A stretch of 12,124 nucleotides of DNA from Magnetospirillum sp. Its GTDB lineage: Bacteria > Pseudomonadota > Alphaproteobacteria > Rhodospirillales > Magnetospirillaceae. A program made the translations under genes and the position numbers. The notes beneath the pieces were generated by a model, which was not told where the DNA came from, ran no database searches, and saw only the letters and a program-made list of their open reading frames with translations. Below, piece after piece: positions 6,927-12,124 of the stretch (its first letter is position 1; every line of letters begins with the position of its first letter). The DNA lies in the NCBI GenBank assembly GCA_020217035.1, contig JAIWOG010000198.1, positions 1 to 12,124 on the forward strand, written 5' to 3'.

Positions 6927-9329
6927 ATGTCCGAAATCGCTCGTGGCGACGTCTTCCCCGTTCTTCCGCTCCGCGACATCGTCGTCTTCCCCCATATGAT
7001 CGTCCCCCTGTTCGTCGGCCGCGACAAGTCGGTCCGCGCCTTGGAAGACGTCATGCGCGAAGACAAGCAGATCTTGCTGGTGGCGCAGAAGAACGCGGCC
7101 CAGGACGATCCCACCACCGACGACATCTATTCCGTCGGTACCGTGTCCACCGTCCTGCAATTGCTGAAGCTGCCCGACGGCACCGTCAAGGTGCTGGTGG
7201 AAGGCGGCAAGCGTGCCCGCATCACCGGCTTCACCGACAACGATTCCTTCTTCCAGGCTTATGCCGAAGTGCTGGACGACGGCGAGGTGGAAGGCCAGGA
7301 ACTGGAAGCCTTGGCTCGTTCCGTGGTCGGCCAGTTCGAACAATACATCAAGCTCAACAAAAAGATTCCGCCCGAGGTCCTGGTTTCGGTCAACCAGATC
7401 GAGGACCCCGCCAAGCTGGCCGACACGGTGGCTTCGCACCTGTCTTTGAAGATTTCCGACAAGCAGGAATTGCTGGAACTGGGCACCATCGCCGAGCGGC
7501 TGGAACGCGTCTATTCCTTCATGGAAGGCGAAATCGGCGTCCTGCAGGTGGAAAAGAAGATCCGCAACCGGGTCAAGCGCCAAATGGAGAAGACCCAGCG
7601 CGAGTACTACCTGAACGAACAACTGAAGGCCATCCAGAAGGAACTAGGCGAGGGCGAGGACGGCAAGGACGAAACCGCCGAACTGGAAGAACGCATCGCC
7701 AAGACCCGGCTGTCCAAGGAAGCCCGCGAGAAGTGCTTGGCCGAGGTCAAGAAGCTGAAGTCCATGAGCCCCATGTCGGCGGAAGCCACCGTGGTGCGCA
7801 ACTATCTTGATTGGATGCTGTCCATTCCGTGGAAGAAACGGACCAAGGTCAAGAAGGACGTCAAGCTGGCGGAGAAGATCCTTAATTCCCAGCATTACGG
7901 TCTGGAAAAGGTCAAGGAACGCATCGTCGAGTACTTGGCGGTGCAGACCCGGACAGAAAAGGTCAAGGGTCCGATCCTGTGTCTCGTCGGCCCGCCTGGC
8001 GTCGGCAAGACGTCGTTGGGCAAGTCCATCGCCGAGGCGACGGGGCGCAATTTCGTCCGCATCAGCCTTGGGGGCGTGCGTGACGAGGCCGAAGTGCGCG
8101 GCCATCGCCGCACCTATATCGGTTCCATGCCCGGCAAGGTCATCCAGGGGATGAAGAAGGCCAAGTCTTCCAATCCGCTGTTCCTGCTGGACGAAATCGA
8201 CAAGCTGGGCGCCGATTGGCGCGGCGACCCGTCCTCGGCGTTGCTGGAAGTGCTGGACCCGGAACAGAACGCCACTTTCAACGACCATTACCTGGAAGTC
8301 GATTACGACCTGTCCGACGTGATGTTCGTCACCACCGCCAACACGCTGCGCATGCCCCAGCCGCTGCTGGACCGCATGGAGGTCATCCGCCTGTCCGGTT
8401 ACACCGAGGACGAGAAGGTGGAGATCGCCAAGCGTCACCTGTTCGACAAGGTGATGAACGCCGCCGGCCTGAAGAAGGGCGAATGGACGGTGTCCGACGA
8501 CGCCATCCGCGATTTGTGCCGTTACTACACCCGCGAGGCGGGCGTGCGTAACCTGGAGCGCGAACTGGCCAACCTGGCCCGCAAGGCCACCACCGAGATC
8601 GTGTCCAAGGGCAAGGCCAAGGTGGCGGTGACACCCAGGAACCTGGAAAAGTATGCCGGCGTGCGTAAGTACCGCTTTGGCGAAGCCGAGTTGGAAGACA
8701 TGGTCGGTGGCGTCACCGGCCTGGCCTGGACCGAGGTGGGCGGCGAGTTGCTGACCATCGAGGCGGTGACCATGCCCGGCAAGGGCAATTTCTCCATCAC
8801 CGGCAAGCTGGGCGACGTGATGCAGGAATCGGTGCAGGCGGCCCGCTCTTACGTCCGCTCGCGTTCGGTTTCCCTGGGCATCAAGCCGAATGTGTTCGAG
8901 AAGCGTGACATCCACGTCCACGTTCCCGAAGGCGCCACTCCCAAGGATGGTCCGTCGGCGGGTATCGCCATGTGCACGGCCATCGTCTCGGCCTTGACCG
9001 GCATCGCCGTGCGCCGCGAAGTGGCGATGACCGGCGAGGTGACCTTGCGCGGCCGGGTGCTGCCCATCGGTGGTCTGAAGGAAAAGCTGCTGGCCGCTTT
9101 GCGCGGCGGCCTGAAGACCGTGCTGATCCCCAAGGACAACGAGAAGGACTTGGCCGAGATCCCCGACAACGTCAAGAAGGGTCTGGAGATCGTCCCGGTC
9201 TCCACCGTTGACGAGGTTTTGGAACGGGCCTTGACCCGTCTTCCGGTGCCGGTGGAGTGGGAGGAGCCCGCCGAGGCCCCTGCCGCCGCCGCCAAGGAAG
9301 ACGAATCGGGGGCGGTGCTGAAGCACTGA
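6927..9329 (+). CDS. lon: ATP-dependent protease Lon (LonA)
   Basis: This 800-residue cytoplasmic AAA+ serine protease degrades misfolded and short-lived regulatory proteins as a hexamer. The N-terminal substrate-binding domain starts at ~11 ([15 protein letters not shown]), and a charged helical region (~205-300) leads into the AAA+ module. Walker A is GPPGVGKT (355-362) and Walker B is LFLLDEID (418-425). The C-terminal protease domain has the catalytic dyad S677 in DGPSAGIAM and K720 in [10 protein letters not shown], 43 residues apart as in E. coli S679/K722. Length is close to the usual LonA size, with a short alanine- and glutamate-rich tail. The ribosome-binding site AGAGG (6918-6922) supports the ATG. 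It follows clpX by 129 nt with a probable heat-shock promoter and is closed by a strong terminator. Confidence 0.98.
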   Translation: MSEIARGDVFPVLPLRDIVVFPHMIVPLFVGRDKSVRALEDVMREDKQILLVAQKNAAQDDPTTDDIYSVGTVSTVLQLLKLPDGTVKVLVEGGKRARITGFTDNDSFFQAYAEVLDDGEVEGQELEALARSVVGQFEQYIKLNKKIPPEVLVSVNQIEDPAKLADTVASHLSLKISDKQELLELGTIAERLERVYSFMEGEIGVLQVEKKIRNRVKRQMEKTQREYYLNEQLKAIQKELGEGEDGKDETAELEERIAKTRLSKEAREKCLAEVKKLKSMSPMSAEATVVRNYLDWMLSIPWKKRTKVKKDVKLAEKILNSQHYGLEKVKERIVEYLAVQTRTEKVKGPILCLVGPPGVGKTSLGKSIAEATGRNFVRISLGGVRDEAEVRGHRRTYIGSMPGKVIQGMKKAKSSNPLFLLDEIDKLGADWRGDPSSALLEVLDPEQNATFNDHYLEVDYDLSDVMFVTTANTLRMPQPLLDRMEVIRLSGYTEDEKVEIAKRHLFDKVMNAAGLKKGEWTVSDDAIRDLCRYYTREAGVRNLERELANLARKATTEIVSKGKAKVAVTPRNLEKYAGVRKYRFGEAELEDMVGGVTGLAWTEVGGELLTIEAVTMPGKGNFSITGKLGDVMQESVQAARSYVRSRSVSLGIKPNVFEKRDIHVHVPEGATPKDGPSAGIAMCTAIVSALTGIAVRREVAMTGEVTLRGRVLPIGGLKEKLLAALRGGLKTVLIPKDNEKDLAEIPDNVKKGLEIVPVSTVDEVLERALTRLPVPVEWEEPAEAPAAAAKEDESGAVLKH

Positions 9330-9355
9330 TCCTGATAACTTGCTGTCATAATCTT

Positions 9356-9390
9356 ACGGCGGCCGGGTATTGCGGCCGCCGTTTGCTTTT
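9356..9390 (+). terminator. Rho-independent terminator after lon
   Basis: A 10-bp perfect stem (ACGGCGGCCG, 9356-9365, with CGGCCGCCGT, 9373-9382) closes on a 7-nt loop and runs into TTTGCTTTT. It starts 26 nt after the lon stop codon and separates lon from hupB. Confidence 0.9.
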
Positions 9391-9408
9391 GGTCTTAGGG
9401 TTAAGACC
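9391..9408. repeat. Short inverted repeat right after the lon terminator
   Basis: GGTCTTA-GGGT-TAAGACC is a perfect 7+7 dyad with a 4-nt centre, starting at the base after the lon terminator T-run. It lies 62 nt upstream of the hupB -35 element. It could be a secondary hairpin or an operator; no binding protein is known to me for it. Confidence 0.35.
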
Positions 9409-9470
9409 CGAACTTATGCACAGAATGGCTAGAAAATGGCGGAAAACCAGGGCTTAGCCCGCTTTCGCGA

Positions 9471-9498
9471 TTGACGCCCGCCAAAACCCGGACATAAA
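9471..9498 (+). promoter_or_regulatory. Housekeeping-type promoter for hupB
   Basis: TTGACG (9471-9476), 16-nt spacer, CATAAA (9493-9498). The -35 matches the consensus at five of six positions and the -10 at four of six. It lies 72 nt upstream of the hupB start, downstream of the lon terminator, so hupB is probably transcribed from here as a short monocistronic message. Confidence 0.6.
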
Positions 9499-9570
9499 CT
9501 TTTCGGCGTTATTTGTGGGGGGCCTTCGCATAAGGCTTTCGCACGTGCAATAGTCATAGGGGGCTATCAG

Positions 9571-9843
9571 GTGAACAAGAATGATCTCGTGACGGCGGTC
9601 GCCACCAGCGCCGGCCTGTCGAAAGCCGACGCCGCCAAGGCCGTCGATGGTGTGTTCGATGCCATTTCCGGTGCCCTGGCAGGCGGCGACGAAGTGCGTC
9701 TGGTTGGTTTCGGCACCTTCTCGGTGTCCGAACGCGCGGCTTCCGAGGGGCGGAACCCCCGTACCGGCGAAACCATCAAGATCCCGGCGTCCAAGCAGCC
9801 GAAGTTCAAGGCCGGCAAGGGCCTGAAGGACGCGGTGCAGTAA
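9571..9843 (+). CDS. hupB: DNA-binding protein HU (nucleoid-associated)
   Basis: This 90-residue protein bends and compacts DNA as a dimer. The N-terminal helical dimerisation part (1-42) is followed by the family signature GFGTFSVSERAASEGRNPRTG (46-66). This includes R61-N62-P63 at the tip of the DNA-binding arm, where P63 is the intercalating proline by family knowledge. The start is GTG at 9571, supported by AGGGGG at 9558-9563 with a 7-nt spacer and by the standard MNKNDLV N-terminus. Length is exactly typical. It has its own promoter and is followed by a strong terminator. hupB next to lon is a common proteobacterial arrangement. Assigning it as HU rather than IHF rests on the arm sequence and the context. 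Confidence 0.95.
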   Translation: MNKNDLVTAVATSAGLSKADAAKAVDGVFDAISGALAGGDEVRLVGFGTFSVSERAASEGRNPRTGETIKIPASKQPKFKAGKGLKDAVQ

Positions 9844-9859
9844 GCGCCCGCTTGACAAG

Positions 9860-9894
9860 AAGGCCGGCCGGCTTTTGCCGTGCCGGCCTTTTTT
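9860..9894 (+). terminator. Rho-independent terminator after hupB
   Basis: AAGGCCGGC (9860-9868) pairs with GCCGGCCTT (9882-9890). The stem continues as CGGC/GCCG (9869-9872 with 9877-9880) past a single bulged T at 9881, with a TTTT loop. Six Ts (9889-9894) follow. It begins 16 nt after the hupB stop. Confidence 0.92.
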
Positions 9895-9959
9895 ATGCCC
9901 AAGGTGATCGCGCCGCGTTCGTCACAGGCGGGCGCTTGGGCACGTCCAGCAGATGATGC

Positions 9960-9989
9960 TTGATCACGAAGGGCAGGGAGGCTTATAAA
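9960..9989 (+). promoter_or_regulatory. Promoter of the SOS polymerase unit
   Basis: TTGATC (9960-9965), an 18-nt spacer and TATAAA (9984-9989). The -10 matches consensus at five of six positions, the -35 at four. The LexA box begins 2 nt after the -10, where it would cover the transcription start, an ideal place for repression. The start codon is about 40 nt downstream. Confidence 0.65.
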
Positions 9990-9990
9990 G

Positions 9991-10005
9991 GTTCATGTTT
10001 TGTTC
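9991..10005 (+). promoter_or_regulatory. LexA (SOS) box, GTTC-N7-GTTC
   Basis: GTTC at 9991-9994 and GTTC at 10002-10005 are separated by exactly 7 nt, a perfect match to the direct-repeat LexA site described for alphaproteobacteria such as Rhodobacter and Caulobacter. It is immediately downstream of the -10 TATAAA and 25 nt upstream of a Y-family polymerase gene. Sequence, position and target gene all agree. Confidence 0.85.
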
Positions 10006-10030
10006 CTAGAGCTAGGCAGGCTGAAACCTT

Positions 10031-11278
10031 ATGCGCAAGCCGACCAAACCAGAACGCCTTTATCTGGATTTCGATGGCTTTTTCGCTTCGTGTGAGCAAT
10101 TTGCCCACCCGCATCTGCGCGGCAAGCCGGTCGGCGTGGTGCCCTTCGACGGCGTGGACACCACCTGCGTCATCGCCTGTTCGCGGGAAGCCAAGAAGCG
10201 CGGCGTCTCCAACGTGATGAACGTTCGCGACGCCCGCCGAATCTGTCCCGACATCATCCTGCAACCGCAAAATCCCGATCTTTACCGGCGTGCCCACAAC
10301 GCGCTGCTGTCCGAGATCGCCATGGTTATCCCCATCGACGCGGTCAAATCCATCGACGAACTGACCTGCCGCCTGGACCCACGCCAGCAGGAAAACCCCC
10401 GCGCGGTGGGCGAGGCGATCAAGGCCCGGTTGGAAAAATTGGTGGGTCCGTGGATCAAATGCAGCATCGGTTACGCCGCCAACCGGCAATTGGCGAAGAT
10501 GGCCTGCAAGGCGGGCAAGCCCGACGGCAACATGGTCTGGCATCCCCAGGATATGCCGGTGCCGTTGCTGGGAGTCCGCATCGCCGACGTGCCGGGCATC
10601 GGCAAGAACATCCTGCACCGGCTTTGGGATGCCCGCATCGTCGACATGCAAGACCTTTTGAACACCCAACCCAAGCAGTTGCGGGCCATCTGGGGCAACG
10701 TGACGGGGGAACGTTTGTGGTACGCGCTCCACGGCTACGACATCCAGGCACCGACATCCGAGCGCGGCATGTACGGCCACGGCCGGGTGATGCCGCCCAG
10801 CCACCGGACGCTTTCCACCGCCAAGTCGGTGTCGCGGCTGCTGCTGGTCAAGGCGGCCCGACGCATGCGGCGCGACGGCTGGTCGGCCAGCCGGGTGTTC
10901 CTGTGGCTGGGCATGTGGGAAAGTTCTTGGAGTGGCAGCGCCTACATGCCGGCCATCTGCGACGATCCCGGCATTCTGCGGGCCTTGGAACAGGTGTGGG
11001 GGCAGGCCCAGGCCGCGCTTCCGCGCCGCGCGGTCATCGCCCGGCTGAACGTCACCTTGGGCGAACTGAGCAAGACCGAACAGCGTCAACTGGACCTGCT
11101 GACCAATGACGAACCGGAACGGCAACGCTTCGAGGCCGTCACCGGCGCCATTGACCAACTGAACCGCAAATACGGCCGCACGCTGGTCAGCGTCGGATTG
11201 TGGACACCGCCGCCCGGCGACCATGCCGGCGGCAAGATTTCTTATACCCGCATTCCCAGCGCCGAGGATTTCTATTGA
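10031..11278 (+). CDS. Y-family (DinB/UmuC-like) translesion DNA polymerase, SOS-regulated
   Basis: This 415-residue protein is a Y-family polymerase expected to copy past DNA lesions. The palm motif YLDFDGFFAS (11-20) supplies D13 and the probable steric-gate F18. KSIDE (106-110) supplies D109 and E110, so all three metal-binding carboxylates are present and it should be catalytic, unlike ImuB. A fingers-like stretch is CVIACSREAKKRGV (46-59). SIGYAANRQLAKMA (145-158) and the helix-hairpin-helix-like VPGIGKN (187-193) complete the core. The C-terminus has QLDLL (353-357), close to the beta-clamp motif QL[SD]LF, then IDQLNRKYGRTLVSVG (374-389), an order resembling UmuC rather than DinB. No umuD precedes it. 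The ribosome-binding site is modest (AGG repeats at 10014-10020). Its stop overlaps the next gene by ATGA. I withhold dinB/umuC because it is divergent from both. Confidence 0.88.
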   Translation: MRKPTKPERLYLDFDGFFASCEQFAHPHLRGKPVGVVPFDGVDTTCVIACSREAKKRGVSNVMNVRDARRICPDIILQPQNPDLYRRAHNALLSEIAMVIPIDAVKSIDELTCRLDPRQQENPRAVGEAIKARLEKLVGPWIKCSIGYAANRQLAKMACKAGKPDGNMVWHPQDMPVPLLGVRIADVPGIGKNILHRLWDARIVDMQDLLNTQPKQLRAIWGNVTGERLWYALHGYDIQAPTSERGMYGHGRVMPPSHRTLSTAKSVSRLLLVKAARRMRRDGWSASRVFLWLGMWESSWSGSAYMPAICDDPGILRALEQVWGQAQAALPRRAVIARLNVTLGELSKTEQRQLDLLTNDEPERQRFEAVTGAIDQLNRKYGRTLVSVGLWTPPPGDHAGGKISYTRIPSAEDFY

Positions 11279-11529
11279 TGAGCTGGAAAAACGAAACCCG
11301 GCTGTCCGACCTGGATCCCGCCACCCGCCTGGAAGTCACGTGCCGCACATGCGGTCTGACCCGTTATGAAACCCAAGCGGCGCTGATGGCCCAGCCCAAA
11401 CTGCGCCAAGCCCACCTTGACGCCGTGGAGGCGGGCTTGCGCTGCGCCAACCGTTTTTGCCGTGGCCCGGTCAGGGTCGGGCTGGTTTACGACAACCTGA
11501 ACGAAGCCTTCGTCGGTGGAATGGCATAG
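11278..11529 (+). CDS. Small zinc-ribbon-like protein coupled to the Y-family polymerase
   Basis: This 83-residue protein has no function I recognise. It starts at an ATG that overlaps the polymerase TGA as ATGA (11276-11280 read TGATG), the usual sign of translational coupling. Two cysteine pairs, C22/C25 (CRTC) and C56/C61 (CANRFC), are spaced as in a small zinc ribbon, with a helical-looking segment 31-54 between them. There is no signal peptide or membrane segment. It shares the LexA-controlled promoter of the polymerase, so it should be induced by DNA damage. It could be a polymerase accessory factor, a DNA- or ssDNA-binding subunit, or an unrelated passenger. Zinc binding is inferred from the cysteines alone. 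It is downstream of, not antisense to, any real gene, and its codon use resembles its neighbours. Confidence 0.75.
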   Translation: MSWKNETRLSDLDPATRLEVTCRTCGLTRYETQAALMAQPKLRQAHLDAVEAGLRCANRFCRGPVRVGLVYDNLNEAFVGGMA

Positions 11530-11591
11530 ACACCGAACCCGCCTGATCCAGCGACAAACATCAGGGCCGTTCTGATCCGTCGTTGACGGAA

Positions 11592-11726
11592 GAAGCCCTG
11601 GAGCGTTACGAGCGCGAGGTAGCGCAGCGCCAGGGCATCGCGCTTCCATTTGGCGATGCGGGATTTTTCCTGCCGCGCCCCTTTCTTCTTGGGCGTGACC
11701 TCGCGCTCGTAACGCTCCAGGGCTTC
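11592..11726. repeat. Perfect 29-bp inverted repeat with 77-nt spacer inside the integrase relic
   Basis: Positions 11592-11620 and 11698-11726 are exact reverse complements over 29 bp, with mismatches at both ends. The right arm is part of the integrase reading frame (it encodes EALERYEREV on the - strand, with integrase-like sequence on both sides). The left arm is therefore probably an inverted duplicate of it. The 77-nt spacer encodes TPKKKGARQEKSRIAK and following residues. The arms have no U-tail, so this is not a standard terminator. See the finding on a possible fold-back origin. Confidence 0.9.
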
Positions 11727-11963
11727 GTGAAGGGTGGTGCGTTCGGCCTCGCTGCGGTCCACATAGGTGCCGCCATCCATTTCGATTTCAACGTCCTGCG
11801 CCCAGCGTTCGCCCTGGGCCTTGGTGTCGAAGGTGCGCGACACGAGCGGATAGCCCTTGCGCCGGATTTTCACCTGCCATGCACCGCTGCGCTTAACGAA
11901 GGTTGATGGGGTACCTGCCGCCGATTGTCCCAACCGGCGTTCAGTGTCCCATTTCTGTCCCAA
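11592..11963 (-). pseudogene. Truncated tyrosine-type phage/island integrase (N-terminal fragment)
   Basis: The - strand frame reads like the N-terminus of a tyrosine site-specific integrase. It has a start-proximal FVKRSGAWQVKIRRKGYP segment, then SRTFDTKAQGERWAQDVEIEMDGG and VDRSEAERTTLHEALERYEREVTPKKKG, which by family resemblance is an arm-binding region leading into the core-binding (SAM-like) domain. Similarity stops near ALALRYLA at the inverted-repeat arm. The open frame runs on to 11487 with unrelated residues, antisense to the end of the zinc-ribbon gene. The catalytic domain (R...HxxR...Y) is absent. There is no ATG in frame; the longest reading uses TTG at 11963, with a stop 10 codons further upstream. 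It lies 69 nt beyond the 3' end of tRNA-Ser in the same orientation, the classic integrase position, and is probably the scar of a lost element. Confidence 0.78.
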
Positions 11964-12032
11964 ATTGGCAATCTTGGCGCTTCAGGGGCTTGCGTCTGTG
12001 GGTTGGGAATTGACGCTAAGCCTTTGAAAAAC

Positions 12033-12122
12033 TGGCGGATGGGGTGGGATTCGAACCCACGGTAGGCTTGCACCTACGGCGGTTTTCAAGACCGCTGCCT
12101 TAAACCACTCGGCCACCCATCC
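12033..12122 (-). tRNA. tRNA-Ser (anticodon UGA)
   Basis: The 90-nt cloverleaf on the - strand runs from 12122 (5') to 12033 (3' CCA, encoded). The acceptor stem GGATGGG/CCCATCC is perfect, with discriminator G as expected for serine. The next bases read TGGCCGAG, typical of tRNA-Ser. Anticodon TGA lies at 12088-12086 in the loop CTTGAAA, a long variable arm (class II) is present, and the T-loop has GTTCGAATC. The gene is complete inside the window with 2 nt to spare and shows no damage from the adjacent integrase relic. Confidence 0.95.
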
Positions 12123-12124
12123 GC

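Noticed and set aside
9894..9981. Short - strand frame reading LPFVIKHHLLDVPKRPP between hupB and the polymerase.
   Set aside because: It is under 30 codons with no good start or ribosome-binding site, and overlaps the polymerase promoter region. It may be a remnant of a gene end, but I cannot support it.
10031..11278. Considered ImuB, the inactive Y-family protein of imuA-imuB-dnaE2 cassettes.
   Set aside because: ImuB lacks the catalytic acidic residues, whereas here D13, D109 and E110 are all present, and no imuA or dnaE2 is adjacent.
11542..11565. Possible terminator CCTGAT/ATCAGG after the zinc-ribbon gene.
   Set aside because: The stem is only 6 bp with a 12-nt loop and no T-run, too weak to call.
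11583..11906. + strand frame starting TTG that contains the same ALERYEREV string as the integrase.
   Set aside because: The shared string comes from the inverted copy of the integrase segment; the rest of the frame is antisense to the integrase relic and has no family resemblance.
1..12124. Looked for CRISPR arrays, insertion sequences, rRNA and riboswitches.
   Set aside because: No regularly spaced direct repeats, transposase frames, rRNA blocks or recognised riboswitch folds are visible in the window.

Overview
The window is GC-rich DNA (by eye well over 60% G+C) from a free-living alphaproteobacterium, most likely a Rhodospirillales member close to Magnetospirillum. The taxonomic inference rests on three things: the gene order tig-clpP-clpX-lon-hupB, a GTTC-N7-GTTC LexA box of the alphaproteobacterial type, and a soluble globin-coupled chemoreceptor. 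I ran no database search, so the genus is inference.

Left part (1-3181). A malonyl-CoA decarboxylase on the + strand converges on a soluble globin-domain methyl-accepting chemotaxis protein on the - strand. A symmetric bidirectional terminator separates them. The chemoreceptor has an unusual AT-richer upstream region with several perfect inverted repeats. A complete tRNA-Leu(UAG) follows.

Middle part (3182-9894). This is the protein quality-control block: trigger factor, ClpP peptidase, ClpX unfoldase, Lon protease and the nucleoid protein HU, all on the + strand. They do not look like one simple operon. clpP and lon each have a good candidate heat-shock (RpoH) promoter, hupB has its own housekeeping-type promoter, and strong hairpins sit after tig, between clpP and clpX, after lon and after hupB. 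Trigger factor handles nascent chains, ClpXP and Lon degrade tagged or damaged proteins, and HU is encoded next door as in many proteobacteria.

Right part (9895-12124). This is the most interesting stretch. A promoter with a perfect LexA box drives a two-gene unit. The first gene is a divergent but apparently catalytically intact Y-family DNA polymerase with a UmuC-like C-terminus and a near-consensus beta-clamp motif. The second is an 83-residue protein with two cysteine pairs that overlaps it by ATGA. Together they look like a stand-alone SOS translesion module without umuD, imuA or dnaE2 in view. Beyond it is a decayed tyrosine integrase on the - strand, truncated at a perfect 29-bp inverted repeat. 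It lies just downstream of an intact tRNA-Ser(UGA), the expected footprint of an integrated element that has been lost.
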